Assembly: GCF_000003815.2 (NCBI RefSeq)
Contig: NC_049987.1
Coordinates: 14,538,266-14,602,265, forward strand
Origin: Branchiostoma floridae
Lineage: Eukaryota; Chordata; Leptocardii; Amphioxiformes; Branchiostomatidae
Direction: 5' to 3'
DNA: 64,000 bases
Shown here: one piece after another, positions 49,384-60,830 of the stretch
How the letters are laid out: each line of letters begins with the position of its first letter
Position numbering within the stretch: position 1 is the stretch's first letter
The notes under the pieces: generated by a model
What the model saw: the letters and a program-made list of their open reading frames with translations, nothing else
Databases searched by the model: none
What the model was told of the DNA's origin: nothing
Position numbers and translations under genes: made by a program

Positions 49384-50599
49384 GTGAGATCACCTGTGTT
49401 ACCATAGTGATACCACACCCACTTTTAAAAGGTCAACTGCACCTTTTTGGGTCTTGTTGCAAAAGTGCGAAAAGTACAAATTTGGCCAATATTTTCACAC
49501 ATTCCTCATAGGTGTACTCTACTTTACTAACCATCACGACATATTTTCACCATTTTGCAATCATCAAAAAGTGATAAAAATAAAGTGAATTAAAGATGTC
49601 TCATACAACCCTTGTACAACTCTAAGGCAACCTGAAGCAGAATCGTCTCTTGGGTTTACTGCAACCTACAGAAAATTACATGCACTGGAAGGCACAAAGG
49701 AACATACACTAGAAATAGAAAACCTTAAAAATCTGCCAACGCAATCAACAATAGTTAATGACAACAAGTCACACAAAGTAAACAGAAAAAAACTTACGTT
49801 CAATCTGGCAGAAATGTCATCTTCATCTTAGCAATCAATCCAATTTTTTAAGTCCCAGAAACGCCGTAAAATATTCCGACACTTGCTTGAAATCCCAGTA
49901 GGTTGTGACTATGTGAACGAGTCACCTTTACCCTACTTGCTGTATACAGCATTTAAGAAGAGAAAAAAAGGAAAGAAAACAGCTTTTTGTCACTTTAACA
50001 GAAGAACAGTTATCAATGTGTCAGTCAGTGACTAGCATGGAGTGGTACTGAAGTGAATCTTGTGGGGCTTCTTCCCTTTATTCAAGGTACCAGGTTTTGC
50101 CTTTCCTTTCCTAACTGCCATAAATGGTTCGGCTGCCCTTGCCATAGTGCTTTCTGCAGGTCGTTGACGTCAGCAGCTACCTGGTAGCTACTATTTTTAG
50201 CACCAGCCAAGAATCGTTTACGTGGTTAGGCCTACGCGGTCTTCGACCAGCCTACTACGCACAGCCAACAGCATAGACAGAAATACGGGGGCGTTATGAA
50301 TAGAGCCAACTTGTAGCCACGGTAACTCCTCAACAAGGGTTATCTAATTTGTGATGTGAGTGGGCTGTGGTTGGGATTCTTGGTAAACGCTTTCAGGTCA
50401 AAATATAAGTTATATAAGTGGTCTTACTGAAGAAGGAATCTCAGAATCGTGAAATGGTGTACAAAAGCCAACCTTTTAATGATATCTTGGAATCATCCTA
50501 ATTCATCTGTATTGTCTTAATTACAACTCCATATTTGGCATTATCTTTTAATTCCAAATTTGCAATATATAAACCATAGGATGTTCAGTAAATAGAGCC

Positions 50600-50875
50600 T
50601 TCGAATGGTCAATTGCATAGGCGAGCAGACACAAGATTGACAGGTCAGGGGTTTAATCCCTTGCCTGACATTGCATCCTTAGGAATGGCACTTCTAGGTC
50701 TTTCCTCACTCCACCCAGGTGTGGAAATGGGTACCTGACTTTGGCTCGGGAGGTACATGTAAAAGGCAGTGGAAGAAGAGGGTTGGACTCTGCCTTCCAA
50801 TACCATGCCTTAGACAGTGGCTTGACAACCAAAGCCACTACAGCCTCAAAAAGGCTACGGGACCTTTAGTTCAAG
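50600..50875 (+). repeat. tRNA-derived SINE
   Basis: The head has a TGGTCAATTGCATAGGCGAG A-box region, GATTGACAGGTCAGG and a GGGTTTAATCCC B box (50649-50660), at tRNA-like spacing. The body follows with CCACCCAGGTGTGGAAATGG and GTACCTGAC, a common invertebrate SINE body phrase, and GGTACATGTAAAAGGCAGTG. The copy is diverged and has no clear A-rich or simple-repeat tail. Confidence 0.7.
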
Positions 50876-52689
50876 TTGTAAAATCTTCAATCTATTGTCT
50901 GCTTCACATTTAGATCTGAAAGGCTCAATGTAACTGTATTTTGTCCAATCCTAATAATATTTTGCCATTTCATCCCTATAGATTATTCCAGAAGTGGCCC
51001 ACAGTGAAAACAACACAGCTAACCACCTGTTTCAGTATGCTATAGGGCAGAAGGTCCAAACATGGAAGTACAGTGTTTTGAATTCATGGTGGTTATATGA
51101 CCATTGTCACGGCGTGCGTCACTCACAGTCGCACGTTTTGCCGCCAGCTAATGTCGTCAGTGCCACCTACCAGTCAAATGTCAGCATTTCGAACCTGAAA
51201 GCTTAGACCATAATTTGATAACTACACATGCCATATAAGGTATGAAGCCTCAGGTGCCAAAGACTTGTATAAGTGCAAATGTAAAGTAGGAAAGCCGCCA
51301 GAAGAGCACAAGCCTCGCATAAGGCAGCATGATTTTCTACATAGATCTACATTGCTTGTATTGTAAGTATGCAGTTGAATACTAGGAAATCAAGTTTTGA
51401 ACAAAATCCTCTCCAAAGAACTTGGAAATCGAATTTTTAACGAAAACCATTACAAAAAAGATTCCCTGACAAATTTCCTGATACTCTTCTTTTTAGCTAT
51501 GCCTTGAAAGCCTTTACACACAAAAACTATGAACTTGAGATACCCTGTTGTAAAATAAGAAAACATTATTGCAGAAAGTGTAACCTTCTTCCAAAGTTTT
51601 GCATACAGAGGTGTATCCAGTCTTTACGTTCTTCTAGCTGATTAACCCTGTAACAAATGCAAATTCGCTTGCAAAAGGCTACTGCAGCAAGAAACAGATT
51701 AAAAAACCTTCGTAAAAAGTACTTCTGGCATTCTGCCTCTGCTTTCCCGGAACTTTTGCGGAACCGGCGGTGTAAATAACGTCAGTTCGTGATGACTTAA
51801 TCTTCTACTTTGCCACTTTAACTACTGGCTAGGCTGGAAGGCTTTATTTACAGGCCAATAGAACAGTAGTAAATATCCTCAACAAAGCAAGGTATTGATA
51901 CATCTTTGCAGCCAAAATAGCCTTTCATCCCAGCATTTTAGTGTGAAACATGTCAGCTCGGGGACCAATTAAAGCTGATTTATCCAGATTTGGGGTGAAA
52001 ACCGATATTTAAGTCCCATAAAATGGAGAAGTGCACATCGAAGGATAAATACTTATTTGTATGCATGAATCAGGGGTGCAAATCTGACCATGGCGAGGTG
52101 ATACGTAGGTGGGGCAGTAACAGCCAGTGTCGCTTACCTCCAACCTTACAACCTCTACTAAGGCAAGGTCTTGACTTTGTTTAACAGTTATAGGTTCGTT
52201 GCAAGGATATACAAATACTTAGTAGCTTTCTAGGTTACAAATTTTCCCGATTCTCCCTTTTCGGGGGCAGTCAATTCCAGAAAAACAAGAAATCAGATTT
52301 TGGGGGAAAATTTTGAATCTGGAGGATTAAACCCTCATGTCAATGTTATTATTAGCCCTTTGCGTTTAAAAATTGTCCTTTTTTTCCTTTAAGCAGTTGC
52401 TGAAGAAACACCTATCACTTGTGATACACTTCTTATTTATTTGCAGAAAGTGATCTTTATGACCAAACTTTTAAGTGCATCCCATTGATTTAGCTATAAC
52501 TGTTGGCCCGTGCTTAATATGTATAGGGGGTTGAATACATTGTCACGGTAGTGGTGTTCGGTTCACAACTTCGTAACTTCATTTTAGAACTTCTCTATTC
52601 TGTAGGCTTTCGAGAAGTTTGATTTTAGTTGTCTTCATTTTCTTACCATATCTTGTCATAGAATGATATCAAATTGAATTTTTATGACC

Positions 52690-53310
52690 TTATTTCATTG
52701 ATTCTATGTTGTTTTTGCAATTGTCTTTGGATTTTTTTCTCACCGAGATTACTTTGGATAACAACAGCGACACAGCCATTAAATGCACCAATTGTATGCG
52801 GAAACCGAGGGATAATTCTAGGCTCCGCACCCTGCCCAATGACATGTATAATATAGCATTTAAGAACCATTTACACTGTAGCTGTTGAGGAGGCCCATTA
52901 GCCGAGTCCTGATGACAAATATATTGGCAAAGTGTAGGGAAAGGGGATACTTTCAAGGGGGCTATTTCTGCGGCCGCTCGTAAATTTTGTGGTGAATTCC
53001 CATCCTCGCGCCCACTTATTTTCTCAGATTGCCCCCCATTTGGGCAAATCCGAGGCGTAAATCAGGTGTTTTTGCACCTATTAGCTGGAAACAAAGTGAA
53101 AGTCAGCGGGAGATTGACATGAAGAATGCGAGAGTTGACATTGATGGCCGGGAACGTGCTGCAACTGTCAGGAAATATGATGAAGTGATGTAAAAATTGG
53201 TGCGTTACCAGACACCTTCGCAAATGATACCACGGGTGGGAGGTATCATTTAGGTGGCAAGATGGATAGGGTGGAAAGGAGAAAGGGTCTTTAGTTTGTT
53301 TAGAACTCAA
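52690..53310. promoter_or_regulatory. candidate conserved non-coding block
   Basis: Mixed-composition sequence with retained CpG (GCGGCCGCTCG, CTCGCGCCCAC) and an inverted AATGATACC...GGTATCATT pair at 53223-53250. All frames are short and overlapping with no family. Likely regulatory DNA in the SPT3 intron, from composition only. Confidence 0.4.
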
Positions 53311-54801
53311 AGAGAGTTGTCGTTGGTTTCAACAAATAAATGGCATTAATTGCAACAATCATTGAGTGTCATATAACTTCAGTTGCCTAAACTGAGAACT
53401 GATAAACTTTCTTTTTATGATCCAAAACTTTGTTTTTAAACAATGTTGACAAAAGCAAGTATAGGTTGTTGAAGGCATACATGTTTTAGGTTCCCCTTCC
53501 CCTATTTCATTCAAAAAAGGTGAAAAGCAGTGTCTGAGATACCCTAACCATAGTGCACTATCAAGCTGGGCACCATCTTAGTTTAAGGTTTCCTCGGCTC
53601 CCTTTCTACCTGCTAACCAAAGTTTTAATCAGAGCTGTCTCCAGGACCCATTTTAATCTAAGCCACATCACATTTATATGAGTGAAATTCTAGGTACATT
53701 GACATGAAACCAGTACTGCATGCCGTTATAAGAGGCATTGAAGGGAGCTAAGCCATTGTGTGGTTAATTCTGAGGCTTTGCCCTAACTTCTGCTTCCTGT
53801 CATCTCTACTCTTCGTTTTCTGTCGTGATCAGAATTGACGTTCATTAGCCAACGCTGACCCCGAAACCTTTCCGTGGGAACATCTGATCAGCCATTAGGC
53901 TGATACTCTATCCGCCCGGCGGACACCTAACATCCTCCCATCAATCACGCACATTTCACCTCACAAAAGGCAGAATCAAATCCCTCCGAAACTTGGGAAT
54001 TGACATATGACATGTAGATCACATTTGATGCATCTTTCGCCATATTGTTTCCCACATTGACAGAGAAAAATTGACATTGCTTGTCACATCTTCTTTGGAA
54101 AGTCTACGACCCCTCGAAACTTGGGAATTGAATTTTGACATGGGGATGTATTTTTTGCTGAACCATTCCCGACGATGACGTAGAAAGATTGATGTGATTT
54201 TAGAAAGAAATGTCAGATCCCGTTTTCAAAGTCTACTATCTTGTTTAAACATTGAACAATTGTAAAATGCTGCAATGTATCATTGGTGGCATTATTTTTC
54301 AAAAGACAAAACAAGTTGATCCCTCTAGAAGAATGACGATTGTCACTTGTTTGGTAATCAAAAAATGACTTAGAAGATTCCTTTGGTCCGGAAGCAAAAT
54401 TGGCCACCGATGGGGTTAAGCACACACAGCTCAACAAAAGTAATGTTGGTGTTCCAGGAAAGACTTAGATCCCTCCTGTTCTGCCATTATTTTCCTTGGT
54501 CCTTGTGGGCCACCAATGTAACATTAAAGCCATAAATGATGCTTTAGTCATCACCCTATCTCTATCTCCCAGAATCACTGATGGTATCGCTGATGGAAAC
54601 GGCCGCTATACCAGAAGCGTTTACACTTGGTCCAAATGTATAAGCCAGATTAAGACAAGACACTTTCTGTTCTAATCCGGAGGTGTTGAATGTTTGGTTG
54701 ATCCCATCTAAATGTCGAGGTTTAACACCTGCACGACTTGGGCACGATTGACGAGGGGGAAGATGGGGAAGGGCGAGGCCAACTTATCAATCTTGGCCGG
54801 G

Positions 54802-54811
54802 TGATTTGTGG
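54802..54811 (+). promoter_or_regulatory. TGATTTGTGG motif, copy 1
   Basis: A ten-base word shared with two further sites at 54942 and 59349. It contains a TGTGG core but lacks the final T of the RUNX consensus here. Confidence 0.35.
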
Positions 54812-54940
54812 ACAGACAGAGGAGGGTGCTCTCAAGTTTCCAGTTTATAGGGTTCATCTGTGTCTGATGGTGCATTAGATGCAGGGAGGGTAGTTAGAGT
54901 GAGTCGTAACTGTCACCGCCGACACTGACGGATGATACGC

Positions 54941-54954
54941 GCATGATTTGTGGT
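54941..54954 (+). promoter_or_regulatory. GCATGATTTGTGGT motif with RUNX core, copy 2
   Basis: Followed by TTCCCGGGA, so the full site reads TGTGGTTT, the preferred RUNX sequence. The same 14-mer is found 4.4 kb away at 59348. Confidence 0.45.
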
Positions 54955-55800
54955 TTCCCGGGATGTGAAAATGATCTTTTTCTCTCCCCCGTTCCACCGC
55001 AGGCATGAATATTTTACCGCGCTGCCATCCGGCCGTAATGAGCGCAACTCACGGAGCCCGCTGCGAAATCTGTGCCGGTTGCGGTAAAGACGTCGTCGCC
55101 TTCCCAACTGATTTATTAAGGGCTGACGAAGAGATAGTGCACTAATTTCTCCTCGCAGTCTTTACTTTAAGTGAGGCCATTTTGGAGAGGGATTAACATG
55201 CACAAAGGATGGCACCGAGTCATTGTCTTCTCCCAACCCAAAATTGATTTTGTGGTTAGTGTGGGTGAGAGCACTCGTGCCAGGCTCTTCACTTAAGCTG
55301 GACAAAAATGTTGCTTGAAGCTTTTAAAGCTGTTATAATATATTTAAGAGGCCTACTTTTTAAAAGGCAGGGCATCAGTCAATCGTAGAGATAGTGGAAG
55401 ACGGGGTAAACTATTACCACATTTCAACCATTTAGGTTATGTAAGTAGCAAGATATTCTGTTTCAATGTTTTCCACATGACCATAGCTTTTTTTGAAACC
55501 TTAGGGTATGTGTTTGTGATGTTGGTAGGTTATGTCATGTTAACGTGTTGCAAACTATTTCATCATTTTTGTCAATGATGCTAAACTCCCTTGACAACAC
55601 CTGTCACTAGAGTCGTTTAAGGTGTGAAGTTTATTAATGTGTGACTAGCGTGCCTGCACCACGGAGGTGCCTGTTTCCCACCAGGTGTTAAGCAAACAAT
55701 TCAGCCTAACCAGAGTTAAACAAGGACTTTACAAATCACAAGAACAATGAAAAAGTCAACAGCTTTCAATGTCATAAAACTACTAGGAATCTAATCAGAA

Positions 55801-55862
55801 CTGTCTCCAGGACCTGTCCCTCTGTCCATCCCAGGACGGAAAATTTCCCATTGGGACAGACA
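55801..55862 (+). repeat. dispersed repeat (CTGTCTCCAGGACC)
   Basis: CTGTCTCCAGGACCTGTCCC, CTGTCCATCCCAGGACGG and CCCATTGGGACAGAC occur here; part is repeated in inverted orientation at 44751-44791. Confidence 0.6.
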
Positions 55863-56999
55863 AAAAATTTAAATTGACAAAATGGCAGATTTAACAGCAA
55901 ATATTAACAACATGAGCTCACAAACAATGAGTGAGACAGAAACAAATTCAAAGCCCTGTTCTTGATTTAACTTTAAGGATTAATCTTTGCTTTCCTTTTT
56001 CTCAATGATTTTCATCAATGCATGCCTGCTCTTTTTGATGGTTTTTGCCACAAATCCAAGTGACCACTTAAAGTGAAAGTTTTTCTCTCCCACGTGTCCT
56101 TCCCTCTAATATAATAACTCATTCAGAGATGCATAAATCATCGTGACATGAACCAGACCTTCCTGAGGTAACCTCAGACACAAGAATGTAATGGCTCCAC
56201 TTTGTAAACAATCTGTGCCAGTGTGGCGCCGTCATTGTCTACGGAGGGTCTAAAATAGACAGGGCAATGACCTTGGTCTATTGTTCTCTGACCAGAAAAA
56301 TGAATCTTCCATTCTTCACTTGATTCGACCACATCATGCAACATGTCAATTAAGGGGCAAGTGGCTCGCCTTGGCCGCAGACTGTTAAAAAATTCAGGAG
56401 GGCTGAGGCTAAGGATGCCAACAGTTCCAGTCTGTTCCTTGTTAAGAGGTTTCTAGACTCTCTGTTGTAGTGTTTTGCTGTATGGTTGAGCTGTTTCAGA
56501 AAATTCATTAAAGAATGGTAAAGAGAGACAATGGTTGACAAAATTAGGGTTTGTGTCCTTTTTGAAAGACACAAATATGGGTAGATTTACTTTTGAAGTT
56601 GCATTTCCCCATTTTATTTTTTTTTGTCATGCTGGTTAGATCTTTGCTTTTGAAGAAAATAAAGATATATAAATTTCATACTTTATATTTACCATTAGTA
56701 TGTCAAGAACCAATACAGCAAAGATATGGCTTTCCTATGAGATATCGTTTGTTGTGATTTTACTTCACACCACATAGCAATTTCTTGTAATTATATGATG
56801 ATTTTAGGCTTCTTGAATGTTTCAGAAGCTTCATAGATTGCTAAGAGAAATGGCATCCGAGTGCATGCCAAAACGTAAAAGAAAAAGTGGCCATGAACCT
56901 CAATGCATGCGCCTCTATGTACACATTAGAAAGTTATGCCCATGTAAGTAATACTTTAACTGCTTTTCTCCATTGTTAAAAAGACAGTGAAAATCATGG

Positions 57000-57330
57000 G
57001 CAATTTTCTGGCAGATTTGAGGCATTTGCTGCCCCATCCATCACAGCTGTTCAGGTGTCGCCATTAGGCGCGACGCGAGCAGGGACACCGCTGTCCCTCA
57101 GGTACAGCTGATGAATAATTAACATCTGGAGGAGAGGTGACACAGAGGAATGGCCCATCTGCCTTTCAACCAACCAACAGTCAATGTGTCAATGCTACCA
57201 GATTTGTACCCATACAATAGTATTGTAGAAGGTTGGAATGTTGATTCCAAGCTAAGTGTACTATGACCTACTTTTAGTGGTGCCTCATCATTAGTCACAC
57301 AAACAATACTTTCTATCTGACTTAATGACA
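57000..57330. promoter_or_regulatory. candidate conserved non-coding block
   Basis: Contains CpG-rich TCGCCATTAGGCGCGACGCG followed by CAGGTACAGCTG and TGAATAATTAACATCTGG, a close packing of E-box (CAGCTG) and homeodomain (TAATTA) words. There is no coding signal. Composition-based call. Confidence 0.4.
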
Positions 57331-57589
57331 CGTATTGGTAAAAATGCTTGTGGTATACTTGGTCATTTTAATAACAATATGGATAGTATATTCAGGAACA
57401 ACCACTGATAACTGTTCAGAGAATGAAAAGAGGGATCGTAAATCAAAAAAAAGAGAAAAATCATGGGTGAAGGAAAATATGAGCAAACAAAGCAGACTTA
57501 AGGGTTAACTAAGAACAAGACGATTTTTCAGTTGCCGTAAAAATCAAGTTTGCCAATGTTATATGTTAAGAATGCCAGATTTATTTTTA

Positions 57590-58345
57590 TGTCTGGGTAT
57601 TTACAAGTGAAAAAGCATCAGCCAAAGTGTTGCTGTCCTCGGTGCTGAATCTGCTGCTGTGGCACTTTCCGCTGACTTTACTCCAGTATTCACCACTTAT
57701 ACTGGAATTTCTCATCTGACTGGTTACCAAAACTGAAGTAGATACGCTGTAAAGATGTGAGCTAGTAACACAGTCAAAGAGGACTGCAGTGTCCATGTCC
57801 TTTCAAAGCATTTGCTTCCAGCGGTTGTTCTTCAATGGGTCAGTCTATAGCCACAGTAAAACCTGATCTTGCACTTCAGACAAGTGTTCCAACTCCTGAA
57901 TAGGCCAGGCAGTGGCCTGCGATAAAACAGATGAAAAGACAGACGTCAGCTGTTAAGAGGTCCATCTTTGTTTCAGTCCCAGTAGACCTGATGCACACAG
58001 TTTTTATCACGTACTTGCCCGGGAAATCATCCGTGTTTTAGAACGCAGTTCGTTAACAAAAAGGGGGCAGACTCTTAGAAATTTGAATTTTACATTTCTT
58101 TCTGTCCGTTTTTATCACAGCCCAACCATAAACGTGGGGAGTCTTTTCAGATCAGGGCTGCATTGAGGAGAATTATAGTAACATCCATAGTAACAAACTA
58201 CTATTTCAAAGGCAGGGCTAGCGCGTGGACTTGCATTGTGTGACTCTGTTCCATGATTTTACTAGTTGTTCACTCGTAAAGTGCTCCTTTTTCCCCTGAC
58301 TGTATTGTCTGCCAGGCCTCGGGAGGGATGCCGTAAAAAAGGCTA
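57590..58345. promoter_or_regulatory. candidate conserved non-coding block
   Basis: Complex sequence with fewer AT runs than neighbouring DNA, including GTGCTGAATCTGCTGCTGTG, CAGACGTCAGCTG and GGCCTCGGGAGGGATGCCG. No exon, RNA gene or repeat was recognised. Confidence 0.3.
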
Positions 58346-59139
58346 CTCAGAAGTTTGTACCTTTGTGGCCTCCCTCAATTATTAAAATTATATGCACCTT
58401 GAAAATGTCAGCTTTTGTCTGTTAAGTGTGGTATTACTGAATCTACCTTTTAACAATGTGGGGAAGTGAGCAAAAATAATGACATTTATAGAAAACAATG
58501 TTGTGGTGTTTAAAACATTGACTTGTAATAGTTTGTTTGTAGTCTTGATTGGAAATGACTACTTTGAAAAGAAGTGTGCTGACATGTTTGTAAACTTTGA
58601 AAGATGAATGAAATTGCTTTTGTCAGCTTCCCAAAGGATGGTAATTACATACTTGACTTACCTGTTCACATCTGGTCAAGTGTGATGATGAAACCTGACA
58701 TAGGTGCTAAAATATCATCACCTGTCTGAAAGATTTATCACCTGGTCTAGATGATAAACATTACCTGAAAGGTATTTGGAAATTCGTTGAAACTAAAATA
58801 ATCATAAAAAATATCTAAACATTCTTTAATTGAAATGAAATGAAAGGATATGAAATAAACAGGAAAAGTCTTGATTTTAATTTGTTCTTTCACTGCAGGA
58901 ATGTGAATAGGAAGCTTGTGTTTTGTAAGTTGTATACAAATCTGTTTTTCTGAGAATAGGGTATGAATGTGAAAACTCGAGTGCTAAAAACTACCCCTTT
59001 TGGTAGTGGAAACAACATCGGAGTGATGATAAGTTTACAAAGAATACTATGGAAAGTGCACTTTAACTGCTCTGGCTTGTTCTTTTCAAATGCAAGGATT
59101 GCACCCAGTTTTGTAACTTCAAATCAAGGAAGATCATAC

Positions 59140-59660
59140 ACAGTAGTGCGGATCTTCGTGTACATGTGCGGATCTGAAGTTAACAAAACAGGTGGTTCTT
59201 AAAGACTTCTCCCTAGGAGTTATTGAAAACAGCCGCTGCCCTTCGCCTAATCCCCCGGGACCTGCACTGTCCTGTCTCCAAATGATTTTATCACTCAGCA
59301 CCTTCATACAAAATTCATGTGCGCGTGTGGTAATGGTGGTAGAGTTAGCATGATTTGTGGTCGCTCGGCCAGAGGCAAACGCAATGGCCCCCATTTGTTT
59401 CCATCAAAGCCAGCTGCCAGAATAAACGACCCAGCCCAAAGATCAAACACCTCACTCAGAATTAATGTGGAAATGAAATCGGATGCCTCCGAATTCGGGG
59501 TGCGAGGCGATAAATTTGGACCATTACCCCGGCTTCTCTCCCCTAATTGTCTGTGACTGATATGGTAAGGTGGGGGGGGGGGAGGTGTGCATCATGACCG
59601 ATCGGTTGGGTCGCTTTTCGTCCTGTAAGTTCTGGTTTCGCAAAATCCCCCGCAAAGTAC
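59140..59660. promoter_or_regulatory. candidate conserved non-coding block with RUNX-type motif
   Basis: CpG-retaining complex sequence (GGGTGCGAGGCG, CCGATCGGTTGG) with GCATGATTTGTGGT at 59348-59361 and CCTAATTGTCTG near its end, plus a run of eleven G at about 59572-59582. The overlapping frames of 60-86 codons on both strands match no family. Confidence 0.42.
59348..59361 (+). promoter_or_regulatory. GCATGATTTGTGGT motif with RUNX core, copy 3
   Basis: Identical over 14 bases to 54941-54954; followed by CGCTCGG rather than TTCCCGG. The TGTGGTC variant is also a known RUNX target form. Confidence 0.45.
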
Positions 59661-60339
59661 AAGCAACTTTTTTTACTAACCACAAGATTGTAGCTTTCAG
59701 ATGTATTCCCCAACAAACATGAACAGTACAACAGATTCTGGTAAGCACGCTATTTTGCTCCTTGATTTTTGTCTTATCTCAAATCAAAGGAAAGAGGTTA
59801 GGAAACCAACAGAGTATTGGGACACTGAAAGAACTGCTTATCAGTTGAAAGATTTATGATAAAAGTGAGTTACAGTAGGTGGAAATGATTGATGGATGCC
59901 TCAAGAAGTAATTCCATTCCAAAATCTTCTACAAGCAAAAAGAGACCCTTTTTAAAGCTCTTTTTATCCTCTATAAAATGTGGGCTTTGAAATTCTTTTT
60001 TTCTGCCACTTGGCCAAAAGCGCCTTCTTTTTTTAAAGCTTTTTCCCTTGCAAAAAATATGCAACTGTGCTTTTGCTGTATTTTACTCTTAGCCTGGCAT
60101 CAGAAAATTTCTACAGATTGAACTGCCATTCAGTCAGGCATCCATTCCACTAGACGGCCATCACTGAGTAACTGTTTAGCATCCAAAACTGGATGATTTT
60201 GTGTAATCCTCGCTTTTATTAAAAATTTGAAAAATAATGCACAATGTAAAAGTACGATTTGAAGACAGACAACGAAACACAAAAAAACATATTAAAATCT
60301 TTGAAATTTTGGGTCGCTAAGCAGTTGGAAAGGGTGTGT

Positions 60340-60620
60340 TATGGACATGCCAACAAATGATGGGATATTTTGAGTGATCCGGTGCAGGCCAGCTACAGGG
60401 CAGCCCCGTCTAATTGCCACTGACAAATCGCAGGTGGCGGGAAAGAGATGAATGAGCTTGGGCGCTACGGGACGGGCAGATTTGCCTCATCCTCCAGTCT
60501 GCATTCTGTCGAAGGCTTCTGGAATAGCTGAGACAGACCAGGCACAAATCGATGAGAGAAAGCTCTTTTTCTTTAGATGGTTGCATTAGAACCAAAGGCA
60601 ACAAACACAAAGGATGACAT
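60340..60620. promoter_or_regulatory. candidate conserved non-coding block
   Basis: Complex sequence with TCTAATTGCCAC, GGCGCTACGGGACGGGC and GACAGACCAGGCAC. It ends immediately before the MITE at 60630. No coding signal. Confidence 0.35.
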
Positions 60621-60629
60621 AACGCTATA

Positions 60630-60828
60630 CTGTAAATGCAGAAATGTTCACGGTCATTTTATGTCCACGGTTTTCACTTCACTACGAACTTAAAACCGCC
60701 GCAAACATTTTTCCATTATAATATGAGACTGCTGTTAATGGCGCTACTGCGAACTTAGAACCACCGCAAAAACTCCATTTTCCTGCTACCATGCAAGTAA
60801 ATCGCCGCAAACCTAAATGCATTTACAG
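60630..60828. mobile_element. 199-bp MITE with CTGTAAATGCA ends and TA target duplication
   Basis: The left end CTGTAAATGCA and its complement on the right are bordered by TA (60628-60629 and 60829-60830). The inside has tandem phrases of GCGAACTTAGAACCACCGC and CTCCATTTTCCTGCTACC type. TA duplication fits the Tc1/mariner group. A fragment of the interior lies at 39607-39698. Confidence 0.85.
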
Positions 60829-60830
60829 TA

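Larger units (their letters stand above)
53800..55230. promoter_or_regulatory. candidate conserved non-coding block with RUNX-type motifs
   Basis: About 1.4 kb of complex, CpG-retaining sequence. It holds TGATTTGTGG at 54802-54811, GCATGATTTGTGGTTTCCCG from 54941 and TGCGGTAA at 55080. The core TGTGGT/TGCGGT is the binding sequence of RUNX proteins. Minus-strand open frames here (for example 54913-55107) are arginine-rich by base bias and match no family. Confidence 0.45.

Noticed and set aside
50994-51206. Open frame preceded by CCCTATAG, considered as the next SPT3 exon
   Set aside because: The peptide (HSENNTANHLFQYAIGQK) does not match the Lys/Arg-rich segment expected after the Arg-Arg-Asp-Lys of exon B.
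54913-55107. Arginine-rich minus-strand open frame resembling a basic peptide
   Set aside because: Arginine richness follows from CpG-rich sequence; no homologous family and it overlaps a candidate regulatory block.
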